This document shows positions 8,927-17,014 of a DNA stretch of 64,000 bases, one piece after another (the first letter of the stretch is position 1; the number at the start of each line of letters is the position of its first letter). The notes below the pieces were generated by a model. The model ran no database searches, had not been told where the DNA came from, and saw only the letters and a program-made list of their open reading frames with translations. The position numbers and the translations under genes are program-made. This DNA comes from JAPXSY01 sp033812795 (GTDB lineage Bacteria; Verrucomicrobiota; Kiritimatiellia; RFP12; UBA1067), in NCBI GenBank assembly GCA_033812795.1, contig JAPXSY010000001.1:1-64000 (forward strand). The letters run 5' to 3'.

Positions 8927-8955
8927 TTGCCTCCGATCCCGTAAACACATAATAT
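8927..8955 (+). promoter_or_regulatory. Candidate uvrB promoter
   Basis: TTGCCT (8927-8932), 17 bases, TAATAT (8950-8955). Each box matches 4 of 6 sigma70 consensus bases. It lies about 95 bases before the uvrB start. No obvious SOS box was recognised, but the LexA site of this lineage is not known to me. Confidence 0.4.
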
Positions 8956-9051
8956 TTTACCTTCAATGGATCGAAAAGCCAAGAATGCACCACAAGGCGG
9001 GATCATCCGCATGTTCCGCAAGGACAAAGGCCTGTCTCGGGGAAACGCACC

Positions 9052-11175
9052 GTGACAATGGAACAGGACATCACCCGATTCAACCTCGTCTCGGCATATC
9101 AGCCTGCAGGTGACCAACCCGAGGCGATCGCCGCCCTTTCGCAAGGGTTGCGCGCGGGTGCGCGTCGGCTGACGCTGGAAGGAGTGACCGGATCCGGCAA
9201 AACCTTCACGATGGCCAATCTCATCCGCGAATGGGGTCGGCCGACCCTGGTCCTCTCACACAACAAGACGCTGGCTGCCCAACTGTTCGCCGAACTCAAA
9301 GGGTTCTTTCCGGATCACGCCGTTGAGTATTTCGTCAGTTATTATGATTATTACCAACCCGAAGCCTACATCCCGCAGACCGACACGTATATCGAAAAAG
9401 ACGCCTCGATCAACGAGGAGATCGAACGGTACCGGCTCGGCGCGACCAACGCCCTGCTCGGACGGCGCGATGTTGTGATTGTAGCCTCGGTCTCCTGCAT
9501 TTACGGGCTGGGATCACCGGAGGATTATCGTGAGATGCTGGTCGACCTCACGTCCGGCTGTTCCGTCGCGCGCGATGCCGTGCTGGAGCAGCTCGTCGGC
9601 ATCCAATACGTTCGTAACGATTACGAGCCGCAGCCCGGCACCTTCCGGGTGCGCGGCGACAGCGTCGACATCTTTCCCTCTTATGAGACCGACGGGTTAC
9701 GCGTCACGTTCTTCGGTGACGAAGTGGAGTCGCTGCATACGCTGGACCCGGTGACCGGCCGGACCGGGAGTCCGCTTTCGCGCGTGGTGATCTCCCCCGC
9801 CAAACACTTCGTCATGCCGCGGGCGAAAATTGACGCCGCAACCAGCCGGATCGCGTGCGAACTGGATGCGCGGCTGGCCGAACTGGAGCGTCAGGGGAAA
9901 CTGCTCGAAGCCCAACGGCTGCGGCAACGCACGGACTTTGACTTGGAAATGCTGCGCGAATTGGGATACTGCAACGGTATCGAGAACTACTCCCGGCATC
10001 TGGCCGGACGTGTCGCAGGCGAGCCGCCTGCCTGTCTGCTGGATTATTTCGAGGGGGAGTTTCTCACCATTCTGGACGAGTCGCATGTCACGGTGCCCCA
10101 ATTGCGTGCCATGTACAACGGCGACCAGGCACGGAAACAGACTCTGGTCGAGCATGGGTTCCGTCTGCCCTCCGCCCAAGATAACCGGCCGCTGCGCTTT
10201 GAGGAGTTTCTGGACAAGGTCGGACCGATCGTGTTCGCTTCCGCCACGCCCGGACCGTACGAACGTCAGGTTAGCGAAATCACGGTCGAACAGGTGATCC
10301 GCCCCACGGGGCTGCTCGACCCTCCGGTTGAAATCCGGCCGCTCGACAATCAGATCGACAATCTGATCGAAGAGATCCGGCGCGCCGCGGAACAGGGCGA
10401 CCGCGTTCTGGTAACCACGCTGACCAAGCGTTCCGCCGAAGACCTCACCGCATACCTCACGGAGATCGGCATCCGGGTGGAATATCTGCACAGCGACATC
10501 GGCGCGATTGATCGCGTCGCCATTCTCGGCCGGTTACGCACCGGCGCGTTCGACTGCCTTATCGGCATCAATCTTCTGCGTGAAGGTCTCGATCTGCCCG
10601 AAGTCGCGCTTGTGGCGGTGCTCGACGCCGACAAGGAGGGGTTTCTGCGTTCCGCCACCTCGCTGATCCAGACCGCAGGCCGCACGGCACGGCACGTGAA
10701 CGGCCGCGTGATCCTCTATGCGGATCGCGAGACGGAGGCGATACGCAAGATGGTCGACATCACCCGCACGCGGCGCCAGCGGCAGGAAGCCTTCAATGCG
10801 ACGCACGGCATCACCCCGCAGAGTGTCCGAAAGGCGCTCAACGAATCACTGGATCTGTATGCTCAGGCCCGGCACATCGAGGAGCGGATGTTCGCCGCAG
10901 AGTCGTCCGAATCCTACGACCTGTGCCGGGCAATTGCCGACACGGAGGCGGAGATGATCGCTGCGGCCGATGCCTTGGAATTCGAGCGCGCGGCGCTGCT
11001 GCGCGATGAGTTGCGCGAACTTAAACACCTGCTGGCCACACCCGCCGGTCCGGAAACCGACGGTGCCAAGTCCACGAAACCGAAGAACCGCAGAACGCGC
11101 CGTCCGCAGGGCAAAGGCAAAGCGGCCGCGCCGCCGCAACCGGCTGGAAAACGCTCGGTGCGCCGCCGCCCGTAG
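9052..11175 (+). CDS. uvrB: UvrABC excinuclease subunit B
   Basis: A 707-residue nucleotide excision repair helicase-like subunit that verifies damage handed over by UvrA and recruits UvrC. Walker A is GVTGSGKTFTM (about 44-54). The beta-hairpin region (YYDYYQPEAYIPQTDTYIEK) that grips DNA is intact, Walker B is DESH, and helicase motif VI includes QTAGRTARHVNG. The C-terminal UVR domain (about 620-660; EFERAALLRDELREL) mediates UvrC contact. A strongly basic tail of about 40 residues (KPKNRRTRRPQGKGKAAAPP) extends beyond the UVR domain, longer than in E. coli UvrB. The start may be GTG at 9052 or the ATG two codons on; GGGGAA lies about 8 bases before the GTG. It is a single gene with its own promoter, convergent with the aminotransferase. 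Confidence 0.98.
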   Translation: MTMEQDITRFNLVSAYQPAGDQPEAIAALSQGLRAGARRLTLEGVTGSGKTFTMANLIREWGRPTLVLSHNKTLAAQLFAELKGFFPDHAVEYFVSYYDYYQPEAYIPQTDTYIEKDASINEEIERYRLGATNALLGRRDVVIVASVSCIYGLGSPEDYREMLVDLTSGCSVARDAVLEQLVGIQYVRNDYEPQPGTFRVRGDSVDIFPSYETDGLRVTFFGDEVESLHTLDPVTGRTGSPLSRVVISPAKHFVMPRAKIDAATSRIACELDARLAELERQGKLLEAQRLRQRTDFDLEMLRELGYCNGIENYSRHLAGRVAGEPPACLLDYFEGEFLTILDESHVTVPQLRAMYNGDQARKQTLVEHGFRLPSAQDNRPLRFEEFLDKVGPIVFASATPGPYERQVSEITVEQVIRPTGLLDPPVEIRPLDNQIDNLIEEIRRAAEQGDRVLVTTLTKRSAEDLTAYLTEIGIRVEYLHSDIGAIDRVAILGRLRTGAFDCLIGINLLREGLDLPEVALVAVLDADKEGFLRSATSLIQTAGRTARHVNGRVILYADRETEAIRKMVDITRTRRQRQEAFNATHGITPQSVRKALNESLDLYAQARHIEERMFAAESSESYDLCRAIADTEAEMIAAADALEFERAALLRDELRELKHLLATPAGPETDGAKSTKPKNRRTRRPQGKGKAAAPPQPAGKRSVRRRP

Positions 11176-11191
11176 TGTGCGGATGGCACAC
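11175..11191. terminator. Hairpin in the convergent uvrB/aminotransferase gap
   Basis: GTGTGC-GGATG-GCACAC: a 6-bp perfect stem that begins on the last base of the uvrB stop codon and fills the 17-base gap to the aminotransferase stop. The position suggests a bidirectional terminator. It has no T-tract. Confidence 0.45.
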
Positions 11192-11192
11192 G

Positions 11193-12371
11193 CTAGAGCC
11201 GCTGGACGAATGCCGCCATGCGGTCCATCGCCTCTTTGAGCTGCTCCATGCCCGTCGCGTAGGCGCACCGCAGGAAACCCGCGCCGCAGGCACCGAATGC
11301 CGTGCCCGGTATACAGGCCACATTACATTCGTTCAGCAGACGGAGGGCGAAGGTGGTCGAATCCAACCCGGTCGACTGGATGGAGGGAAAAACGTAAAAC
11401 GCTCCGCGCGGCATGAAACAATCGAGCCCCATCTCATTGAGCGAGGCGACGATATAATTCCGGCGCAGATGATACGATTCGCGCATCGCGGCCACATCCG
11501 CCGCGCCATGCTGAAGCGCCTCGATGCCCGCCATCTGGGCCGTGGACGAGGCGCACATCATGCAGTACTGGTGAATCTTCATCATGGCATCCGTCAGCGG
11601 CGCCGGTGCGCAGACATATCCCAAACGAAACCCTGTCATAGACCAAGCCTTGGAAAACCCGTTCAGGAAAATCAGTCGGTCGCGCAAGCGCGGGATGGCC
11701 GCTAAGGAATGGCGTCCGCCCTCGTACGTGAGTTCTGAATAGACCTCATCCGAAACCAGCAACAGGTCATGGCGGATGACGAAATCCGCCAGAGCCTCGG
11801 TATCCTCGCGCCGTAGCGTGGCGCCGGTCGGGTTGTTGGGAAAACTGACGAGCAGGACCCGCGTACGGGGCGTCACCTTCTTTTCCAGTTCCTCCACGGT
11901 GAGCCGGAACTCATCGCGGCGGAAGGTTTCGACCGCGACCGGCACACCCTGAGCCATGCGGATCAGGGGCGCGTAGGCCACAAAGCAAGGCTCGTGGTAC
12001 AGCACCTCATCTCCGGGCGATAACACGGCGCGCATCGCGATGTCGAATCCCTCGCTGACCCCAACGGTGACCAAAATCTCTGTCTGCCAATCATATTCCG
12101 CCCGGAAGGTGTCACGCATGTATCCGGCCAACTCCTGACGCAACTCGGGCATGCCGAGGTTCGAGGTGTACCGTGTCATGCCCCGTTCGAGCGAAGCGAT
12201 CGCCTTCTCGCGGATATGCCAAGGCGTCAGGAAGTCCGGTTCGCCGATTCCGAGCGAGATCACATCTTTGCGGCTCGCCACGATATCGAAAAAGTCGCGG
12301 ATCCCCGATTTCGGCAGGTCACGCACCAGCGGGGAGACGAAATCATGGGCAGACTTGGAGACGGTCGTCAT
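11193..12371 (-). CDS. PLP-dependent class I/II aminotransferase
   Basis: A 392-residue fold-type I aminotransferase of the AspC/PatA-like subgroup. It has ISLGIGEPDFLTPWHI near the start, SFPNNPTGATLRRED for the cofactor/substrate region, SDEVYSELTYEGG with the Asp that pairs the pyridine nitrogen, the Schiff-base Lys K241 in FSKAWSMTGFRLGY, and the substrate-carboxylate Arg region (FLRCAYATG) at the C-terminus. It should move amino groups between amino acids and 2-oxo acids; the exact substrate is not readable. Its start overlaps the end of the upstream Lrp/AsnC gene by 29 bases, so the two are translationally coupled. Lrp/AsnC plus aminotransferase is a common pair, and control by that regulator is likely. 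Confidence 0.92.
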   Translation of the reverse strand: MTTVSKSAHDFVSPLVRDLPKSGIRDFFDIVASRKDVISLGIGEPDFLTPWHIREKAIASLERGMTRYTSNLGMPELRQELAGYMRDTFRAEYDWQTEILVTVGVSEGFDIAMRAVLSPGDEVLYHEPCFVAYAPLIRMAQGVPVAVETFRRDEFRLTVEELEKKVTPRTRVLLVSFPNNPTGATLRREDTEALADFVIRHDLLLVSDEVYSELTYEGGRHSLAAIPRLRDRLIFLNGFSKAWSMTGFRLGYVCAPAPLTDAMMKIHQYCMMCASSTAQMAGIEALQHGAADVAAMRESYHLRRNYIVASLNEMGLDCFMPRGAFYVFPSIQSTGLDSTTFALRLLNECNVACIPGTAFGACGAGFLRCAYATGMEQLKEAMDRMAAFVQRL

Positions 12372-12822
12372 GGCTTACGCCTTCCATCAGGACACCCTGA
12401 TCCTTGTATGTTTTCAATATGAAGTGTGTGGTAGTCGAAAGCACACCGTCGAGCGAGGCAAGGTGTGCACTGACGAACTGGGCGACCTGCTGCAGGCTCT
12501 GTCCTTTGACGAACAACAGTAAATCGTAGGCGCCCGACATCAGACACATGGACTCCACCTGCGGGAACTTGCCGATCCGGTTGGCGATCCGGTCAAACCC
12601 GCCCTCGCGTTCCGGGCGGATGCGCAACTCGATGACTGCCCGCACATCTGTTTGCTCAATGCGGTCCTGATTCAACACAGCCTGGTACCCCCGGATCACC
12701 CCGTCGCGCTCGTATGCGGCGATCCGTTCGCGCACTTCCGTTTCGGTCAGCGCCAACTTTTTGGCCAGCGTCGCGTCCGATTCACGCGCGTTCTTTTTCA
12801 GCAGTTCAAGCAATGTATCCAT
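12343..12822 (-). CDS. Lrp/AsnC family transcriptional regulator
   Basis: A 159-residue feast/famine regulator. An N-terminal winged helix (about 1-60; LLKKNARESDATLAKKLALT, then VRERIAAYERDGVIRGYQAV) is followed by a RAM/AsnC ligand-binding domain (about 68-145). The domain includes the typical 'G-x-Y-D' turn as MSGAYDLLLFVKG, which in relatives binds amino acids and shapes the octamer. It lies directly upstream of, and overlaps, the aminotransferase, and follows the NusG-like gene after 54 bases that contain a candidate promoter. It probably regulates its own operon in response to an amino acid. Confidence 0.92.
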   Translation of the reverse strand: MDTLLELLKKNARESDATLAKKLALTETEVRERIAAYERDGVIRGYQAVLNQDRIEQTDVRAVIELRIRPEREGGFDRIANRIGKFPQVESMCLMSGAYDLLLFVKGQSLQQVAQFVSAHLASLDGVLSTTTHFILKTYKDQGVLMEGVSHDDRLQVCP

Positions 12823-12846
12823 AATACTCGCCTTTCGTGAGGGTGC

Positions 12847-12874
12847 AGTATAGCGAAAACCGTTCGGACTGCAA
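12847..12874 (-). promoter_or_regulatory. Candidate promoter of the Lrp-aminotransferase operon
   Basis: On the minus strand TTGCAG (12874-12869), 16 bases, TATACT (12852-12847). The -10 matches 5 of 6 consensus bases. It lies between the NusG-like stop and the Lrp start, so this pair can be transcribed apart from gyrA. Confidence 0.45.
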
Positions 12875-12876
12875 TG

Positions 12877-13359
12877 TCAGAGCGGCTCAATCTGTTCACA
12901 ATCGGTCGTGACGGTCACCGCCTGGCCAATCAGTTCAATGTTGAGTACGACCCGTACGGTTCCGGCCAGACGCTTCACGCGACCCTCGATCCCCATGAAC
13001 GGACCGCTGAGAATTCTCACCATGCGGCCCTCTGTCAGCGGCGGGCCGGCCTTGAGCGCGGGGTTGGCCCGTAACGCCCGCCGTACCATGATCAGCTCGC
13101 GCAGCAGACGCCGCGCGTTTATGGGCACCAGAATCCGGACCAGCAGGTTGGTCTGCAGCAACGCTAAGCGCTGGGCATCCGGGAAACAGGCAAACACATA
13201 CCCGGGGAAAATCGGCACCCGGACCTGGATTTTCCGGCGCTGGACAATCCGTTGCCGTTCGCGCAACGGCAGGTAAAACGGGATACCGTAAAGCCGACAG
13301 TACTCCGTGACCTTCTTCTCCGTCCGCGGCTTGACAAACAGCACTTTCCAATTCTTCAT
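12877..13359 (-). CDS. NusG-family transcription elongation factor paralogue (UpxY/RfaH-like)
   Basis: A 160-residue NusG-type protein. The N-terminal NGN domain begins WKVLFVKPRTEKKVTEY and contains the family core PIFPGYVFACF. The C-terminal KOW motif is EGRMVRILSGPFMGIEGRVK. NusG-family proteins bind the RNA polymerase clamp; specialised paralogues (RfaH, LoaP, UpxY) suppress termination in long operons. The opening WKVLFVKPRTEKKV and the PLRERQRIVQRRK stretch resemble the specialised UpxY/LoaP type rather than housekeeping NusG, which normally sits by secE and rplK. Here it starts 12 bases after the gyrA stop and must be co-transcribed with gyrA, an unusual place. Whether it is the only NusG of the genome cannot be known from this window. 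Confidence 0.85.
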   Translation of the reverse strand: MKNWKVLFVKPRTEKKVTEYCRLYGIPFYLPLRERQRIVQRRKIQVRVPIFPGYVFACFPDAQRLALLQTNLLVRILVPINARRLLRELIMVRRALRANPALKAGPPLTEGRMVRILSGPFMGIEGRVKRLAGTVRVVLNIELIGQAVTVTTDCEQIEPL

Positions 13360-13371
13360 GATCCCGCCGCG

Positions 13372-15888
13372 TCAGCCCTGCGTCTCCTCCGTATCGGCAT
13401 CGGTGTCGGTATCGATATCGGCATCGGTGTCGGCATCAGCGATACTGACGGACACGAGCGTATCCCCGTCATCCAAGCGGACCAGCCGGACCCCCTGGGC
13501 CGTCCGCCCGCAGAGACGCACATCGTTTACCGGCGAGCGGATCATCATGCCCGCCGAAGTGATGGAAATAAAGGACTGCTCCTCCCGAACGGCGTGTGCG
13601 GCGACCACCTTGCCGTTACGTCCGGCCACATCCTTGATGGCGATCATGCCCTTGCCGCCGCGATTATGCGGCGTGAACTCGGAGAACATCGTGCGTTTAC
13701 CATACCCGTTTTCGGTGGCGATCAACAGCGTGGCCTGATCATCCACCACGTCGAAACTACGGACCGCGTCTCCTGCCCCCAGCCGGATCCCGCGCACACC
13801 GGTGGCGGCCCGCCCCATGCGTCGCACCTGCTTCTCGTTAAACCGCATGGCCTGCCCGTTGGCGGTGATCAGCAGCACATCGTCCCCGGAACGGGTCAGC
13901 CGTACCTGAATCAACCGGTCATGTTCCCCAATGTTCAACGCCCGGATGCCGTTGCGGTTGATGTTGCGGTAATCGACGAGCGCGGTCTTTTTGACGGTGC
14001 CGCCTTCGGTGGCGAACATCACGTCCACGTCCTCCGCAAATGCCCGGATCGGCAGCAGGGCCGCGACCTGTTCGCCTTCCTGAAACTGCAACAGATTCAC
14101 GATCGGTTTGCCGAACGAGGTGCGGGGCGCCTCGGGGATTTCGAAGGCGCGCTCCGCGAACACGCGGCCGAAGTTGGTGAAAAAGAGCAGGGTGTCATGG
14201 GTCTCGGCGACAAAGACCGTGGTGATCAGGTCCTCCTCCTTGATCGCGACACCGGTGATCCCGCGTCCGCCGCGCCTCTGCTCCCGGTAAACCGTCAACG
14301 GTACGCGTTTCACATATCCGCGCAGGCTGAGGGTGATGACGCACGGCTCGTCCGCAATGAGGTCCTCGATGTTTACCTCACCCTCCAGAGGCACGATCTC
14401 CGTGCGCCGTTTGTCGTTCCGCCGAGCGTGGAGCACATACTGCGCCTTGAGTTCCGCCAGATCCTGTTTGATCAGTCCGTAGATTTTAGCGGGGTCCCGC
14501 AAGAGTTCCTGCAAATACGCGATCCGGTCGCATAACTCGCGGGACTCAGCCTCGACCTTATCACGCTCCAAACCGGTCAACTGGTACAGACGCATCTCCA
14601 GAATCGCATCCACCTGCCGGTCCGAAAAGGCGAAACGCTCCACCAGCCGGACTTTCGCCTCTTCGCGGTTGGAAGACCCGCGAATCAGGGCGACCACCTC
14701 ATCCAGATGGTCCAGCGCGACCAAGAGTCCGTCCAGAATATGTTTGCGCGCCTCGGCTTTCGCCAGATCGAACTGTGTGCGGCGGGTGATGACCTCGAAC
14801 CGGTGATCCGTATAACTCCGGAACAGATCCTTGAGTGTCATCACCTTGGGCCGCCCCTGATCGATCGCCAGCATGTTGGCGCCGAACGTGGTCTGAAGCT
14901 GTGTGTGTTTGTACAGGTTGTTCAGCACCACCTGCGCCATCGCGCCGCGTTTGAGTTCCACCACCACCCGGATGCCGTCGCTGGAACTCTCGTCGCGAAT
15001 GTCGGAGATACCCTCCAGCACTTTGCCGTTCACGAGATCGGCCATCTTTTCGATCATGCTGGCTTTGTTCACCGTGTACGGGATCTCGGTGATGAGGATC
15101 GCCTCTTTATTCTTGTACTCCACGATCTCCGCTTTGCCCCGGATAGTCAACGATCCACGCCCGAGTTTGTACATGGCCTCGATGCCGCGTGTCCCGCACA
15201 GTATGGCACCGGTGGGGAAATCCGGCCCCTTGACAAATTGCATCAGCTCGTCAATCGTGCACTCCGGATTCTCGATGTAGTGGGTGAGCCCGTCCACGAG
15301 TTCGCCGAGGTTATGCGGCGGGATGTTGGTGGCCATGCCGACCGCAATACCGGTCGACCCGTTCAAGAGCAGATTCGGCAGCCGGGCGGGCAGGACAGTC
15401 GGTTCCTGAAACTCCTCATTGTAGTTGGGTTTGAAATCCACCGTCTCTTTTTCCAGATCATCCAGCATCTCCTCCGCCAGACGATCCATGCGCACCTCCG
15501 TGTACCGCATGGCTGCCGCCGGATCCCCGTCGATGGAACCGAAATTCCCCTGCCCGTCCACCAGCGGATAGCGCATCGAGAATTCCTGCGCCATGCGCAC
15601 GATCGTGTCGTACACCGCCTGATCGCCGTGGGGATGGTATTTACCGATGACATCGCCCACCACACGTGCGGATTTCTTGTATGGCTTGTTCGATGTGTTC
15701 CCCAGTTCGTTCATCGCGTACAATACCCGACGGTGCACCGGCTTCAGCCCGTCACGCGCGTCCGGCAAAGCGCGCCCGATGATTACGCTCATGGAATAGT
15801 CGATATACGAGGAACTCATCTCGTCTTCGATATTGATGTTTTGCAACCCTTGGTCGGTCTGCTGGTCCGGCTGAATCCCGTCGCTCAT
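13372..15888 (-). CDS. gyrA: DNA gyrase subunit A
   Basis: An 838-residue type II topoisomerase subunit. The N-terminal breakage-reunion domain has the catalytic Tyr Y129 in AAMRYTEVRM. The C-terminal beta-pinwheel contains the GyrA box QRRGGRG (537-543), which marks it as gyrase and not topoisomerase IV. In the quinolone-determining region, KYHPHGDQAVYD has Gln at residue 90, where E. coli has Ser83; the Asp matching D87 is kept. The protein ends in a low-complexity acidic tail (SIADADTDADIDTDTDADTE) encoded by hexamer-like DNA, much like the intergenic repeats. gyrB is not in the window. GCGGAG precedes the ATG. The downstream NusG-like gene follows after 12 bases. Confidence 0.98.
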   Translation of the reverse strand: MSDGIQPDQQTDQGLQNINIEDEMSSSYIDYSMSVIIGRALPDARDGLKPVHRRVLYAMNELGNTSNKPYKKSARVVGDVIGKYHPHGDQAVYDTIVRMAQEFSMRYPLVDGQGNFGSIDGDPAAAMRYTEVRMDRLAEEMLDDLEKETVDFKPNYNEEFQEPTVLPARLPNLLLNGSTGIAVGMATNIPPHNLGELVDGLTHYIENPECTIDELMQFVKGPDFPTGAILCGTRGIEAMYKLGRGSLTIRGKAEIVEYKNKEAILITEIPYTVNKASMIEKMADLVNGKVLEGISDIRDESSSDGIRVVVELKRGAMAQVVLNNLYKHTQLQTTFGANMLAIDQGRPKVMTLKDLFRSYTDHRFEVITRRTQFDLAKAEARKHILDGLLVALDHLDEVVALIRGSSNREEAKVRLVERFAFSDRQVDAILEMRLYQLTGLERDKVEAESRELCDRIAYLQELLRDPAKIYGLIKQDLAELKAQYVLHARRNDKRRTEIVPLEGEVNIEDLIADEPCVITLSLRGYVKRVPLTVYREQRRGGRGITGVAIKEEDLITTVFVAETHDTLLFFTNFGRVFAERAFEIPEAPRTSFGKPIVNLLQFQEGEQVAALLPIRAFAEDVDVMFATEGGTVKKTALVDYRNINRNGIRALNIGEHDRLIQVRLTRSGDDVLLITANGQAMRFNEKQVRRMGRAATGVRGIRLGAGDAVRSFDVVDDQATLLIATENGYGKRTMFSEFTPHNRGGKGMIAIKDVAGRNGKVVAAHAVREEQSFISITSAGMMIRSPVNDVRLCGRTAQGVRLVRLDDGDTLVSVSIADADTDADIDTDTDADTEETQG

Positions 15889-15923
15889 GATGACTCCGCT
15901 TTTGAACAGTGAAAGTGGGGCTC

Positions 15924-15983
15924 AGTATACCACATCAGCCGAAAAAAAAACACCTTTTCCCGAATCGGATCCTGTGGTATTTT
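15924..15983. promoter_or_regulatory. Divergent promoter region gyrA / zinc-ribbon gene
   Basis: For gyrA, the minus strand has TATACT (15929-15924), a 5 of 6 match to the -10 box, about 35 bases before the start; a clear -35 is not seen behind the T-run. For the plus-strand gene, TTTTCC (15955-15960), 17 bases, TATTTT (15978-15983) is a weak candidate. A tract of nine A sits between them. Confidence 0.35.
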
Positions 15984-16030
15984 ACGGTATGTGAGAAGCG
16001 ATTGAACCCTTTGTTGAGGAGCAAACCGAA

Positions 16031-16996
16031 ATGGATAACCGGACCCCCTGCCCGATCTGCCGCACCCCGAACATTTCGTATGCCAGTGCCGGAGCCAACA
16101 CCAGTGAAATCAACTGCCCGCGTTGCGGCCGCTATCAGATCCAGGCGTTCGCTGAAACCCAACTCCACAACAGCCCGCCCGCTTTTCCCCCGGCCCATCT
16201 GCTCTCCGGATTGTGCCGCAACACCTGGGACCATCTGGGGGAGAAAGTGTTGATCACCGTGGATTTGTTCAAGTCCTGGGCCGATCTGGAACGGGTCGCC
16301 AAACTCCCCGTACCGCGCGACACCGATGTGGTGACCAAGGGGGAATACTTGCTGAAGCACCTGCGCCGCCGATCGAAAACACTGGCGGACAGGGTTTCGT
16401 TTACGCCCCATGAACTAGCGTGCGGGTTCTGCTCCACGAAAAACGAACTGCTTTTCTGCCTGCGTTATCTGGCAGACCGGGGGTGGGTGGAGGAATGTTC
16501 AGCCGCCAATCGCAAGGGACCTCCTCGTGACGCGATCACGTTTCGCCTGACGCCCGCCGGATGGGCGGCATTGGCCGCTCCGGCCACTCCGGCCCAACCA
16601 CGCGCCGTGGTGTCGGTCATGCTGGATCGCGAAGACGAGTCTCTCTGGACGCAAGGGTTCGCCGCCGCGGCGCAGGCCGCCGGATATGTGGCGGAGCGGG
16701 TTGAGAACCGTGAACAGCTCAACAAAATTAATGACGAGTTGATCGTGTCGCTGCGCCGCGCCGCTTTCGTGATCGCGGATCTGACCGGACAGGCCCCCAT
16801 GACCTATTTCGTTGCGGGGTTCGCCGGTGGACTCGGTAAGCCCGTCTTCTGGACTTGCGAGGAAAGCGAAGCCCGCGACAAACGGTTGTGGCTGGAAACA
16901 CGCCAGTCAATCATCACCACCTGGACGCGGGACAAGCCGGAGGTGTTCGCCGCGCGTCTCGCGCAACGTATCGAAGCCACCATCCCCGGAGAATGA
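16031..16996 (+). CDS. Zinc-ribbon protein with nucleoside 2-deoxyribosyltransferase-like (TIR-like) C-terminal domain
   Basis: A 321-residue protein. The N-terminus has two CxxC pairs (CPIC about 8-11 and CPRCG about 31-35) of a zinc ribbon. The middle part is likely helical, with a winged-helix-like segment (about 110-180, including a third CxxC-like FCSTKNELLFC). The C-terminal domain (about 195-318) matches the family often annotated as nucleoside 2-deoxyribosyltransferase or TIR-like: NKINDELIVSLRRAAFVIAD, then AGFAGGLGKPVFWTC. In that family the second block normally reads Y-x-E-A-G-F-A with the Glu thought to be catalytic; here it is YFVAGFA, with Val261 at that place. So it may bind but not cleave nucleotides, or act differently. 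Related proteins occur beside phage-defence genes; no such neighbours are visible here. GAGGAG precedes the ATG. It stands alone, divergent from gyrA. Confidence 0.7.
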   Translation: MDNRTPCPICRTPNISYASAGANTSEINCPRCGRYQIQAFAETQLHNSPPAFPPAHLLSGLCRNTWDHLGEKVLITVDLFKSWADLERVAKLPVPRDTDVVTKGEYLLKHLRRRSKTLADRVSFTPHELACGFCSTKNELLFCLRYLADRGWVEECSAANRKGPPRDAITFRLTPAGWAALAAPATPAQPRAVVSVMLDREDESLWTQGFAAAAQAAGYVAERVENREQLNKINDELIVSLRRAAFVIADLTGQAPMTYFVAGFAGGLGKPVFWTCEESEARDKRLWLETRQSIITTWTRDKPEVFAARLAQRIEATIPGE

Positions 16997-17014
16997 GCGC
17001 ATGCGCAAACGGAC

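Noticed and set aside
16997..17006. GCGCATGCGC palindrome as a terminator between the zinc-ribbon and CDF genes
   Set aside because: The two 4-base arms leave only two bases for a loop and no T-run follows, so it is too weak to support.
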